Assembly: GCA_947172415.1 (NCBI GenBank)
Contig: OX359191.1
Coordinates: forward strand, 682,001-746,000
DNA: 64,000 nt
Reading direction: 5' to 3'
Source of the DNA: Chondrosia reniformis
Taxonomy: Eukaryota; Porifera; Demospongiae; Chondrillida; Chondrillidae
The notes under the pieces: model-generated
What the model was told of the DNA's origin: nothing
What the model saw: the letters and a program-made list of their open reading frames with translations, nothing else
Databases searched by the model: none
Made by a program: the position numbers and the translations under genes
In this document: positions 9,101-19,672 of the stretch, in pieces
How the letters are laid out: each line of letters opens with the position of its first letter
Position numbering within the stretch: the first letter of the stretch is position 1

Positions 9101-10581
9101 GTAATATCCTACATGCATTTGGACGTTATGAATCATTGCGATTAGAAGAAGCGATTAGGAATGAGATGGCAAGCAAAATTATGGTAGAATGGATCGAAGG
9201 AAGGGCAGCTGGCAAAAGATTGTATGTAACAAGAAACAGTATCAAAGAAGGAACTGTAGCTCCTGGAAAAACTGCTAGCGTGATTTGGGGAAAGTCAAGA
9301 CTACGAATTGTAATCGTCATTATATAGCATGTACGCATACGTATACGTACGTACGTATACGCAAATTTCCGCACTTGCAGCTTTCCTCAGTTGCTCTCTC
9401 AAAACCCTCAGACAGCTGCGTGGCCAACTGCAGACGGTGGCGTTGTCCAACAGCGGAAAAATGCAAAAATCGCCAAGTTTTTTTTGACCTGTACCATATA
9501 TCATACACACAACATCAGTTACACGTACAAGTGGATTCACACATCTCACCTCATTCACAGTCTGTGGATCCATTTGACAATCTTTAGTGAAATACTTTAC
9601 CAGTCCAAACTGACCACAACCTGCTGCTATGTGCAATGAATTTGATCCATTCTATACACACAACAGAAATGAGAAAGCATCAATAATAATCTATTTCAAT
9701 GTCATTTCTATAACAGACTTATTAAATATAGAAGCAGTGCATTTCAATACCTTGGTCACAGTCTTTGGATCCATTTTGTGGACTCTAATCAGATATTGTA
9801 CTATCTCAAGTGAACCATTCTGTGATGCACAGTGCAATGTATTCCATCCTTTCTAAAGTGACATGAAAACCATCATGATCAATGGATGGACCTACCTATA
9901 TCATACACACAACATCAGTTACACGTACAAGTGGATTCACATATTTCACCTCATTCACAGTCTTTGGATCCATTCGACAATCTCTAGTGAAATACTTGAC
10001 CAGTCCAAACTGACCCTTCAAAGCTGCTATGTGCAATGAATTAGATCCATCCTATACACAACAGAAATGAAAAAGCATCAATAATAATTCATTTCAATGT
10101 CATTTCTCAATACGACTCACTTCAGTGACATCATAGGGATCCATGTGATGTTCATTTATCAGGTACTTTACTATGGCAGTGTGACCCCACCAGGTTGCCC
10201 AGTGTAGACAAGTGAATCCATGTTCATATCTCCATGACAACAATTCAGGATGAGTATGAATATACTGTTTAACTGTGGGTAAAGCACCAACCATCACAAC
10301 CACTTGAAAGGTGCTCTGAAATTAAATGATAAACTGATCTCTTCACTGACAACACAACATATTCCTACACTTAACCATATATACCAGCTCATCCCTTGAT
10401 CCACATTACATGAGATATATACAACTAACACACATACTTCAACACATGATAAAGTACCTATAGAGAATAGTACCTCAGGTAGAGAAGGATCTTTGTCTCC
10501 ATGGTTACCAGCTTTGACACCTCCATCTCCTCCAGTGATCCCTCCTACATGAGTATCATCTTCACTACTACTGGTCTCCAT
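3185..10581 (-). CDS. Ankyrin-repeat protein, copy A
   Basis: Thirteen-exon model, from the 5' end: 10474-10581, 10121-10315, 9950-10051, 9751-9852, 9550-9651, 8309-8410, 8110-8211, 7911-8012, 4691-4792, 4492-4593, 4302-4403, 3252-3332, 3185-3205, giving 440 residues. Every junction is phase 0. The start exon (METSSSEDDTHVGG) is acidic and polar. The second exon carries an ankyrin repeat (GFTCLHWATWWGHTAIVKYL). Nine 102-nt exons follow, each coding one 34-residue ankyrin unit, and alternate between an SNSLHIAAANGQFGLVKYF type and a WNTLHYASRNGSLEIVQYL type. The last repeat is shorter (GKSAIMLAQRNHHRHIEEYL). Ankyrin repeats bind proteins; the partner is unknown. Two transposons lie in introns without breaking an exon. 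The 7-codon last exon is the least certain. Confidence 0.8.
3758..4243. mobile_element. MITE with CGGTAC ends, copy A
   Basis: A 486-bp non-coding element. The ends are CGGTACGCAAGCAAAAAATC and, read inward on the other strand, CGGTATGCACGCAAAAAATC. It is flanked by TA (3756-3757 and 4244-4245). The empty site ccTAtatcatac is seen in the equivalent introns near 4636 and 8056. The same insertion is present in duplicate copy B, so it predates the duplication. Confidence 0.8.
4969..6352 (+). pseudogene. BEN-domain gene of element 2, with an in-frame TAG
   Basis: Two-exon model: 4969-5202 and 5291-6352 (donor AAG|gtgcga, acceptor catcag|AAAACT, phase 0). The first exon codes the small N-terminal domain (ISVEWLESKDAGKIHRVNV...VGKEVVVRL...YRAKVV). 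A long Pro/Tyr-rich linker follows (repeats such as QPTPYFSKSPYPC). The BEN domain is at the C terminus. A TAG at 6110-6112 falls inside the BEN domain, where the element 1 protein has a Lys (LAVKLAR against LAV-stop-LVR). After it the frame runs on for 79 codons with clear BEN similarity (TWKIYRTAIDSSCRQLNR). The protein is therefore cut at 351 of 431 codons. A single AAG-to-TAG change would explain this; readthrough or a sequencing error is possible. Confidence 0.78.
6353..6580. other. Spacer between convergent genes of element 2
   Basis: AT-rich spacer of 228 bp between the BEN stop and the transposase stop, with TATATA runs. It presumably holds both transcript ends. Confidence 0.4.
6581..7606 (-). 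CDS. Tc1/mariner (IS630 superfamily) DD34E transposase of element 2
   Basis: An intact 341-residue frame from ATG at 7606. The N-terminal region has helix-turn-helix character, with a HRKGRPSK linker (about 60-67) like the GRPR motif of Tc1-type transposases. The catalytic residues are D158 (WSDES), D243 (QDNDPKH) and E278 (NPIERVW), with 34 residues between the last two. It shares the family architecture of the element 1 transposase but is clearly diverged from it (HALKVHVWAGISKIG against HPLKVYVWAGISYRG), so the two elements are different families or old lineages. It lies about 230 bp from the right end and is convergent with the BEN gene. Confidence 0.93.
   Translation of the reverse strand: MSTARLPRYFRDRIVRLWTEGENVTSIVEILRSEGRVTTRTTVSKWIFRWQEFSCLEDNHRKGRPSKISTEMAKFMEEELEKDDEVTSVELQRILARRFGVQVSPPTIQRYLRETLQWAVVRTRFGPMISEKNKLKRMEFAKMCLDTEDDFDNVIWSDESSVQLKRHSQTMRVKIGKERVLKPVVKHALKVHVWAGISKIGATNICIFDQIMDAPLYVKILEGFLLPFLEKVFQGKQYRFMQDNDPKHTSRVAKAFYEEKGINWWPTPASSADINPIERVWRELKYFLARDVKPLTKQELVDGIKLFWAERMTPTKCTKYIEHTHVVLPKVVQQEGGITGE
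8915..9082. repeat. Nested hairpin with 70-bp arms
   Basis: Arms 8915-8984 and 9013-9082 are near-perfect reverse complements (about 66 of 70 positions) around a 28-bp loop. Flanking ATTATTT/AAATAAT suggests a small foldback element inserted into element 3. Confidence 0.85.
9166..9327 (+). pseudogene. Orphan N-terminal exon of a BEN-type element protein
   Basis: A 53-codon frame (MASKIMVEWIEGRAAGKRLY...VAPGKTASVIW) aligns with the N-terminal domain of the element 2 protein (ISVEWLESKDAGK...VGKEVVVRL). The match spans the VEW, AGK and GK positions. No linker or BEN domain follows before the element ends, so this is a remnant of an internally deleted element. It could still make a short peptide; there is no evidence either way. 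Confidence 0.65.
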
Positions 10582-11426
10582 TACATGTCATTACCAGCTG
10601 GTGGAGCTGGAGGAGTTGGTAGAGTGGGCAGTTAAATGTTACTTATTCAATGTAACATGAAGCCATATAACCGAATCACAAAATGAAAACAATGATAATC
10701 TTGGGACTCAACGAATCATGAAGTAGCGAATCGTTACAAACTAAACTGAAGTAGCGAATAAAATTAAACATAAGCCATCGATTTCACTCGTACCTTCCTT
10801 CCTCTTCCCGCTACCGGATTTTCACAACTTCTAAGCGAAACTCTAATTTCTGAACACTCTATGATATCCAATAGTCCTAAAGATTTAAAACGACAGATAA
10901 TACTCTCTTTCTTATCCGGGGATTATGACGATTAAATCTCGACAAATCTTTCTCTTCTGGTGCACGAGTGATATCACGTGAATATACCGAATATTACGTT
11001 GAAGAATTTGCATATTCATTATCCATTTTATATTTGCAGATTTTATACGCTTTTAACAGCAAATTATTTAACTATGTTAGTATTCAGCACTTGTAGACAT
11101 AATTTCTTAATAATGTAAATTTGATGTGTACATTCCACAGGTGTCACACACTAGTTTGTGTCACACAGAAGTGTAACTAAAAGTGTATATAGATGCAGCT
11201 ATCAATGTAGATGTCTATTTGGTAACTGACATTAATTATATATATTTCTTGTACAATGAGGTTTAACAAAGGAATCAGATAATGAAATATAAACAAATAA
11301 ATGGGAAAATGGAAGAATGTATAACAACATGTCATTGCAACATAAAGTGGGTCCATTGCGCAACACAAGGTACTCCTACCCTACAGCAATACTGGTACAT
11401 ACATACATACATACACAGCACTGCTA
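10582..11426. other. Intergenic region between truncated BMAL and ankyrin gene, copy A
   Basis: AT-rich, with no open frame of note. It presumably holds the 5' flank of the ankyrin gene and the 3' UTR of the BMAL copy. The equivalent region in copy B (23381-24645) is clearly related but carries small indels and a foldback element. Confidence 0.5.
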
Positions 11427-14400
11427 TCAATCCAAGATGGAGTCAAGATCCAGGTCCTTGAAGGGCTGGACAGGATTGAAGGGATCCACATCTACCTGAT
11501 CAAAGAGTGCCTGGAAGTCGCTTGGGTTGTCTAGTCCTCGGATGATGGCCATGTAAGCCTCCTTTGAGCCCTCCAGGTCTATGGTCTGACTGTCAAACAG
11601 TCCTTCTGGGGCACGAATAGGGTTTCTTGGCTGGGAGTTGGGCAGCTGCTGGCCAAAGGGGTTGTCCGGGGTATTCCCCATTCTGTTGATCACATCACGA
11701 GCCAAAGCAGAGTTCTGTTCAATATCAACTCTCTGGTGTTGTACAGTGCCACTTGTTGTGGGTGGTTGCCATGGAAACTGCTGTTGAGGATGTCCCTGGA
11801 TGGGATGAGTTACAGAGGTGGGAGCAAATGAAGTGGCAGGTACATTCTGCATTGGTCTGGCGGAGCTGCCATAGGGCTGCACCATTCCCATTCCGTCTTG
11901 TGAACTGGGAGTGGGATTCTGCTGCACTGATCCATACATGTTACCTGATCCCATGGGCAGTTGTAGCACGTCTTGTTGTGGTCCTTGCTGTGTCTGTCCT
12001 TGCTGGTTGAGCTCCCATTGAGCCTGCTGTGCCATGGTCTGACGTACAAACCTCTCGGTCAAGTCTCTCCTGTCCACAATGTCCACAGTAGGCAGGGCGG
12101 GCTGTCCGGTGGAGGATGGCTGTTGGGAGATCTGAAGGGGAGGACTGGATGGCTTTGTAGGTTTGCTGAGGAGGAGAGAAAGAAGATTATCGTCACACTA
12201 CAAGTAACACAATCTCAAGAGTATCCTCAATACACAGGAGCACATAGTGACATATGTTACATACCAGATATACCTACATATAGTACACTCGTATTAGAGA
12301 CAAGCTACAGACATTGCATACAAGGATTCACAAAAGAGCAAGATGAAGAAAAGATTCCCAGGGTGACTGACGAAGGGTGGAATTCCCAGAAACAGCTGTC
12401 TGGCCCAGTGGAGCAGAAGAAGGAAGAAAAGAAAAGACTCCAGGACCTGTATCTTCGTCCAAAGCTCTCTCCAGGTTTAGTTCCCCTATAGGCTTTTTTA
12501 CAGAATAGGCATAGCATGTAGGAAAATGGTGTATTAGATTTTTCATATAACATTCATAGCACTTATGTACTGTAGTTATATTCACATAGCAAATCTGTAT
12601 ATACATAATACTCACTTTAATAGTACATTTGTACAGATAATGTACTCCACCTGTTTGGAGTAAGGGTTTCTGAAACTGAACGCCTTCATCGCCAACCACA
12701 CCCAGTTTCTGTCGCGACTCACAAAGCGGTATCTCACTGTTGGCATGGGAACAGCTTTCTGACATGCTGTGAGGAATTGGTGGAAGGAAGTTACGTAATA
12801 CATACGTAGTCACAAGTCATACACAAATTGAAACCAGTAATCATATTCAATCACATTTATAATGATAGTCATGATGCCAAGCTCACCTTCATGAAACAGC
12901 TCCACCATCTTACGGATATCATCAGGGTGGAAGTACTCATAGCACATTTGACCAATCAGATCCTGTGGCAGGTATCCTAACACAGCTGTGACCCTGGACA
13001 GAAGGAGATGTCACATGACTGTTGCGCAATAATGTGCAGCCATTGTGTAATATTCCTTTTGTCTTATTACTAAGGAGATAGTAGCTTCGAATAGAAACTA
13101 CAAATTGTAGCCTTATACATAACATGTATAGTATAAAGAGGGTACTCTCCTAATTAACTACGTAGGCCTCTTATTAAGAAGCCACTAGTGAAATAAAAAC
13201 ACCTGCTTCTTAGTAAGAGCCCACCTGTGGTCCAGATGACTAAAACGTCCATCCAAGGACACTCGAGCCACAAACTCTGTGTCGCTTGGCTCTTGAGGAG
13301 GTCCAGATTCAGTATCGCCGGACCCAAAAGGTTGAAGTCGGGCCATAGCTATGAGGCACTGTGAAGACTCGTTCTCTGCCATCGACAAAGCTTCACATTC
13401 CTCGCCAGTTAGGTTTCTACGGAAACAGAGGAAAGTAACCTTTTAACATGGAGTCTGGGGATAATTCTGCCCTTCAGATATTTTCTAAAAAATGGCTAGG
13501 GGGTTAGGTTGTGATGGCATGGCATGGCATAGGTATACATATAAAATTATGCAGTATACTTAGTACATTTGTATGGCATAGCTATACATATAAATTAAAA
13601 TGTGGTATAGATAATGAAGTGTGATATGAAGATTTGTTTTTAAGTGCAGAGGAAGTACAAATATCAATTTACTGTTGTGTGATTTCAAGAGCTCTCCTCC
13701 TCCTGCTAACCTTATAAATCCAGTGCAGTGCAGCACCACATATTTATCCGGCAACTTGTGGGATGCATGAATGAGATCCATCATCTCCGAAGTCCTACTG
13801 TAGTCACCTCCGATCTTCAAGGCTGGATTCTGTGAAAAACAGCAGTTGAAAGGAGGATAGCCAATCAATGAATGGACTGAATGAATTTGGAACTGACACA
13901 ATAAAATTGTCAGAAGTTTTGGTTTAATTTTCAGATAAAAGGTTTTAGTTTTAGAGCCAGAAATAAAAACAACTGACCAAAAAATGAATGTACAATTAAT
14001 GAAAAGGCTTTTAATAACTCAAAAATGAAAAGAGTTAGAACAAAGGCTTATTCATGTCATAGAGATAATACAATACAAACTATTACGTGATTAACAACAG
14101 ACAATAGAAATTCAATGAGATATAGCAACTCAATCAATGCTTAAGTGTAAACCATTCAACTGTTTGCACTGTATTCAACACTTTGACAGCCAACTCAAAG
14201 GTAGGTAGGCCAATGAAGTATCATGTCCCCAAGCCTATATAATAATGCTGCAAGTCTTCAGACAAGTGCATACATAAGGTGGTATGGTTTCCTTGCACAC
14301 CAGTGATGACTTACAGACGATTCCCCACTTGACTGGGCCACTCTGACACGACACAGAAAGGATCTTCTTAATCCATTCATCATGTTTGGTTGCGAAACAA

Positions 14401-15497
14401 AGTTTGCTAAAAATAATGTGAAAAGGTCAATTAAATCACATGAACTGATTTACCTGTTTAAGGAATATTTTAATATTAGGTATTTAAAAATAATTTCTCC
14501 TAAAATACTACTAAACACTATTGCATATACGTACATATATGTACGTAAATACTTACATTTTCCATAACCAGCATTTGAATTAGCTTTCAATGCTATATAT
14601 GAGATGAAATAGAACAACTCAGTGAACACAACTAGTGGTGTTGATGAACTACTTGATGTAGTATTTCAACAGTCTCCACTCCACACTCAGCCACGCCCAT
14701 CCCCTCCACACTCAGCCACGCCTATCCCCTCTACACTCAACCACGCCCATCCCCTCTACACTCAGCCACGCCCATCCCCTCCACCCTCAATAGCTACTAA
14801 TTACAGGACTCACTGTCTTCAATGCTCATGCATTCCAGTTGAGATTTGACCTTTTGAATATCCTTGGGATGGAGGATGTCGTAGAAGGACTGACCCCTCC
14901 AGGCCTCTGGAGACTCGTGGAGCACATCCTCCAGTGTCTCGGACACGTAGAGAATCTGACCCAGCTGACAGTTTATGATCACCATGAAGCCGTTGGCCAC
15001 CTGTGGAGGAGGAGGAGGGGGGTTGACCCAGTAAATAGTGACACTATGTAATACGTACATATATATATAGTGGAATGTCACTGAATGACAACATCAGTAA
15101 GATAACACAGAAAAGGAAGAAGAACACAGAAGAAAGGAAGAAAACACGAAGTCCCAATTCGAAACATAATCTTACACTTTACTATACTTGATTTATTCCT
15201 GAAATGTTTTGCCATTATAATGTGAGATAGCAACATGGTTGCATTGTAATATATCTCATACAAGTATGTTCATACAGCAATAGTCAAGATCTAGATCTTG
15301 GATTATTTCACTATTTACATTTACATTTGCTATACTCTTTAAAACTTTACGTAGTTTTATTCAAGTTGCATAAATTTTCATACATTGCCTACATTGTGAG
15401 GAACTATGGTACTCTATACACACCTCCACGACCAGCTGTTTCAGTTCTTCGTCCGACAGGAAGGATGGCTTGTAGTCCTTGGAGGCCTGGGGATCTC
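11427..15497 (-). CDS. 5'-truncated second copy of BMAL-like gene (PAS-A, PAS-B, C-terminal region)
   Basis: Eight exons match the last eight of the intact gene one for one, with the same lengths and phases: 15424-15497, 14814-15000, 14315-14406, 13711-13829, 13225-13416, 12887-12993, 12616-12766, 11427-12165. They cover both PAS domains and the Gln-rich tail and end at the same stop. No stop or frameshift is seen. The start exon and the bHLH exon are missing because the duplication ends in the intron just upstream. Without bHLH a product could dimerise through PAS but not bind an E-box; that is inference. Whether it is transcribed, or spliced to an upstream exon such as 15589-15679, cannot be told. 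It may be a young pseudogene with open frames. Confidence 0.85.
12324..12549 (+). repeat. Dispersed repeat family R1, copy 1
   Basis: About 225 bp, with the hallmarks GAAACAGCTGTCTGG and TTAGTTCCCCTATAGGC followed by GGCATAGCATGTAGGAAAAT. It lies in the intron before the last exon of the truncated BMAL copy. It is shared with copy B, so it predates the duplication. Confidence 0.85.
14682..14791. repeat. CACGCCC minisatellite, copy A
   Basis: Four imperfect units of about 24-25 bp (ctcagccacgcccatcccct plus a few bases) just downstream of the PAS-A exon donor. The equivalent array in copy B has three units, so copy number changed after the duplication. Confidence 0.85.
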
Positions 15498-16533
15498 CTA
15501 GGCAACAGACAATAATTGTAGTATGCATCAATGGACAGAAGGTATATTATATTACTGTCATAGGAAATAGAAACACCGTACTTCAGGGGTCCGGAGTAGA
15601 GGGAGTCCACTGCCGAAACCCATGGGATGACATCATAGTCAGCTAGTTGCCTGTCAGTCCCCCACAATCGATTGCCTACGGTTACGCAAGCAAAACAAAA
15701 GGATATACGAAACACTAGCACTGTCACCAAATGAAAGCTTTACGTAGGCTTTTTATGGTTTATATTACTTATACCTCGGTGTAGTGAGCAAAGCTCCTGG
15801 ACAAGCAGAGCTAGGACTGTGTCACTAACTTAAAGGTACGTCAGTCTTTATTGTGCAATTAGTTTAAGTAGACATACATTACGTATGTAAGTATGCATTT
15901 CCTGAGGTTTGTGCAGAACCACTGATAACTGATTAGCAGTTGTTTCGGACTTCAGTTGGTCCTCATCTGTGTGGTGTACTGCGTGTTGCCCTACAGCTTG
16001 CTGGCTTAGACTGATTGTAGGATATGCCTACTCCTGCTTATAATTATCAGCTAGATTCTACACACGTATTGCAGGCTGTCACCCCTTAACCCAGTAGAGG
16101 TTACATCTTTTGATTTGCCATGGGCACAGTAATAATTTAGGTCTTTAGAATGGGATTAGAGTTGGGGAAAAGGTAAGGTTAGCTCAAACATTAGACAGCT
16201 TGCCTGTGTTTTCAGGGTGATCCATACTCTTTCAACTTGTGAAGTTCACTTTAGATTGGGGGTGACACAGTGTTAAGTATCCACCAAAGGATCACTGCTG
16301 TGATATTTCTATTTTAGAGTGAACTCTTCATGTTAGATCTCCCCAGTCTAAGAAGCCTTACAAGATAAGACAAAGGCCATACAACAACACACGTAATTAT
16401 GTAATAAAAAGAGTCTAAAGTGGACCAATCTTCTTGCTTGTACAAGAGAGGAAAAAACTAAAATGCAAAAAGGGTTATATAGAAATCTAATCTAGTATAT
16501 TCACTAGATAAAAATCCAGTTAGGTGTTTCTAT
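15498..16533. other. Spacer between truncated BMAL copy and Roco-like gene
   Basis: It contains the right edge of the duplication (about 15537), an isolated exon-like frame (15589-15679), and otherwise AT-rich sequence with no recognisable gene. Confidence 0.4.
15589..15679 (-). other. Orphan exon-like segment
   Basis: An open segment (LWGTDRQLADYDVIPWVSAV...YSGPLKY) is bounded by an acceptor-like cgtag and a donor-like gtgttt. It ends in phase 1, the phase needed to splice into the first remaining BMAL exon at 15497. I do not recognise the protein family. No ATG is visible in frame. It could be a fragment of another gene moved here by the rearrangement. Confidence 0.3.
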
Positions 16534-19500
16534 TTAATTTAAGAACTGATCAATTCTCTTTGCTAGTTCCTGATGAGTTGACTTTGTCGTGTCACTCCTT
16601 AGAACTTCAGAGAGATCCTGCAGTTTGGCTAGACTTGGGTCGCTGTACAGGAGGGCAAACAGACATGAATTGGCCTGAGAACTCTTAACCGTGGGACTTA
16701 TTGTCTCATAGTCAGATAGACTGATGATCTTCATAGCAAGAAGTTGATCTGATATACGACGTACATCACAGTTATTACGGAGATAGTCATTGAACCTCTC
16801 ACTGCGTAAGAAGTCTCTAATGTGGTCTTCAATTGAACCACAGCTGCCTACATCAGAGAAAAGTATAGACAATTTAAACAAAAATGTAATCATAAAAATA
16901 CAAGGTACAAAGGCATACCTTTCTCTCTGTAAATATGTGTATATTGAGATTTGCTCTCTCCTCCTTCGCTTGTCTGCTCCTCAAGAACCCAGTACTCCAC
17001 ACTTTTTTTGTATTTCACACTTGAAGTTGTCTTTAGAGTAAACTATTGAAAGGATGATAATGTAAAATACAAACTACACATGTGATAACACAATAGAAGG
17101 TAGATTGCTACACACAAAGGTGACTCACTGTTGCTTCATCATTTTCAACTGGAAAGAACCAGACCTTTCTAACAGGTACTGAATGCAACTCTCTACAACT
17201 CCCATTTGGTCCGGTACACTTTAGTGTCACATCTTCTTCAGATTCAGACGAAATGGCCAAGTGGGGAGAACCTTCTTGACAATCGCAGATAAAGCTAACT
17301 TGAAGATTGACCTTCTTCAGGAACTCCTCACCCATAACGGATCCACTGACTGCCTCAATTCCTTCTTTTACATCACCTTTAATAGCAGCACAATGATCAT
17401 GGAGCTTCTTCAAATCAGCAGGACACGGACCCTTCTTACTGGGGATGAAGCTCTTGAAGCAAAAGATAGCTACCTCAATCCATCCAGGCTTGTCTATCAG
17501 GAAGACCTCCAGATTACCATAGGTGTACCTGATGGTGGATCGATCAGAATCTTTAGGACATGAAGCCCACTTTTTCTTGTTAACTAAATGGATAGCTAAC
17601 TGGCAGAAGATGCTTCTGGGCAGATCAAGCAGATTCGCACTGAAGGCATCCTCTTTGAAATTGAAGGCAAAGCAAAGAGGCTGCACAATTGGGCAATCAG
17701 GAATTTCATTACGGCCTTTGGGTAGGACCATTGGCATGAAGAACCTCCCTGGTCTAATTTCAGCTGTGAAGGAGAGGTTCTGCAGCACTTTAAGAAGCCA
17801 TTCACTTGGGGTTTCCTCACTGATCCCAACTTCTTTGAAAAGCTCTCGATAATCACTTTCATAAATTTTTCCATCTTCTTTGAATCTCTTAGTTGCATCC
17901 TGCTGAGGATCATGTGGATGAAATCGAATTATGAGAAGCTTTGAAATCTCCTTGTACAGAAAGGTCGTATCTGTACACACCCAATTGGATTCAAGGGGAA
18001 CTCCCTTCAGCTCATAGTAGGCAAAGAAGCCAAAGTGGTGGAACAATCGAAGTAGTGCCAGAAACTGGTCATCAGCTTGATGATCATCAATGTAGTCATT
18101 GGAGAGACAGAATTTCTTGAGGTTTTTACACTTGATGAAATGGTGAGGAGTTTGCTTTATAATAAGATCAAGGAAAAACCACATCAACGGCATTTCCAAT
18201 CGAAGGCAGCACTCCTTGTCGGAGATAAAGGAGCGAAGACGGTTGAGGTAATCCTGATCCTCTTTAGTAGCAGGATGGTCTTGTGAGAGGTACATGAGGT
18301 TGTTGACAAGAAAGGCAGTCTGGTCTGGAGCATGAACAAGGTGCTCATGATAAGGCTTTGAATTCAGCTCCTTCAAACGAGATTTAATGGAATCAAGGAT
18401 TTCTTGGCTATTCCTCGCTTCCATCAACTTATCCTTAAAGGTGCCCACAAGAAACATTCGAAGGCGTGGCACCTTTATTTCCACTGGAAGCTCTGGTTGC
18501 CGTAGCGATGTGGTGTATATGTCAGATAAGGAGTGCTGAATCACATCCCAGGCACTCTCGGAGGAGGAAATGGACTCGCTGGTTTGACTGTCTGGTCGGT
18601 ACGTCTGCTTCACTGGTTGGCTGAGATCCTGAGAGGAATCAAACACATGGATGTATGTGGCTGGAAGAGTGAGCAAGCAAGGTAAGGAGTCTTGAAACTC
18701 AGGTTGGCCTCCAGTGTCGAGGAGATGGATGAATGTCTTTTCAGTCAGCTTCAGCTCATCTAGATTGGTGCTCTGCAACAAGTCATCCCGTGCTTTGGAA
18801 AGGCTTGTGAGCATATCATCCGGTTGTTCAACTGGAACAGCTTCCTCCATCTTCCTCGGAGGTGAAATGGTGCTAACATCCTTAGGGAGACTAAGGTGTG
18901 GATCTTCAGTGACATCAGTCACTAAGTGCACTCGGTTGAGTTGCTCTGCAGTGCTTTCTGTGCTAGGAAGGACAGGGAAACCAGGATACGTGTCCTTCTC
19001 TTTGTAATCTCCTTCAGCCACACACTTTCTGATGGAACCTTCCATTTTGGAATCTGTGACTAACGTCCACACTGATGAGCCTTCCTCTACCTGGTACTGC
19101 TCAGAAGTGACGGCTACCACTTCTGGTCTCTCAAGCACTCCAGTGCTAGTGTGAATCTCCTTTGATTGGTTGTGGGCCAGAAGTTGCTTCAATGTAGACT
19201 TCCCTACAGATGATGCTCCACAGACTACACACCTAATAACATTAATAATCACAGATCCACGAGTGGCCTTTGCCTTATGGTAATGTTCAATCCAGCTCTG
19301 CAAGGACAAAGTTAACAATAAATAACTGTTAAAAGTAGTTTCATTATGTCTATACCTACAGCAACATGCATGCTTTCATGTGCTTCACCTGATGTATATA
19401 TTTAATCTTCTGTAACATGAAGCATAATTGGCAAAAGAAAACAATATAATATAATGTACTATAAAAATGCTAACTGTATTTTCTGTGGATGGAGCATCAC

Positions 19501-19672
19501 TAACTTCTTTTCCGTTTTCTTCTTTGTCATTGTCTTCTTTTTCTTCTTCTTTGTCGTCTTCTTCTTTTTCTTCTTCTTCTTTGCTGTCGTCTTCATCTTT
19601 TTCTTCTTCTTTGCTGTTGTCTTCTTCTTTTTCTTCTTCTTTGTCGTCGTCTTCTAATGTAGTTGACTCAAC
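16534..19672 (-). CDS. Roco-like NTPase with C-terminal death-fold (CARD-like) domain
   Basis: Exons from the 5' side: 19475-19672 (possible), 17129-19297, 16919-17030, 16534-16847; all phases join. The first exon is a Glu/Asp/Lys low-complexity stretch of 66 codons. The large exon starts SWIEHYHKAK and has a P-loop (CGASSVGKST), a switch II motif (LLDTGGQPEF, about residue 200 of the exon) and a G4-like VGTFKDKL. It then has a region resembling the COR domain of Roco proteins (MPLMWFFLDLIIK...LFHHFGFFAYYEL). The last exon (104 codons; LLAMKIISLSDYETI, then a helical tail) resembles a CARD or another death-fold domain. Such a protein would link a GTPase-like switch to death-fold signalling. 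The 5' end is unresolved: no ATG or upstream exon is found before 20280. Confidence 0.72.

Larger units (their letters stand above)
8457..9496. mobile_element. Non-autonomous element 3 carrying a BEN-associated exon
   Basis: A 1,040-bp element. The left end is CGGTACAGGTCAAAAGAAAC and the right end read inward is TGGTACAGGTCAAAAAAAAC; both continue with TTGGCGATTT. TA flanks it at 8455-8456 and 9497-9498, at the same ccTAtatcat site used by the MITE at 3758. It has no transposase. It keeps an exon for the small domain found at the N terminus of the BEN proteins and contains a nested hairpin. It looks like an internal deletion derivative of a two-gene element. It is absent from duplicate copy B. 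Confidence 0.88.
3098..15537. repeat. Segmental duplication, copy A
   Basis: This segment is colinear with and highly similar to about 20280-28781, from the last ankyrin exons through the BMAL exons to the intron upstream of the first PAS exon. Copy A is 12.4 kb, but removing the two transposons found only here (4819-7837 and 8457-9496) leaves about 8.4 kb, close to copy B. Similarity stops around 15537/28781, inside a BMAL intron. The left limit is masked by element 1. Confidence 0.9.

Noticed and set aside
11753-12491. Plus-strand frames over the BMAL C-terminal exon and the R1 repeat
   Set aside because: Antisense shadows of the minus-strand exon joined to a dispersed repeat, with no recognisable domain. 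The same shadows recur in copy B.
19475-19672. Plus-strand Phe/Ser-rich frames
   Set aside because: Antisense translation of the Glu/Asp-rich exon candidate of the Roco-like gene.
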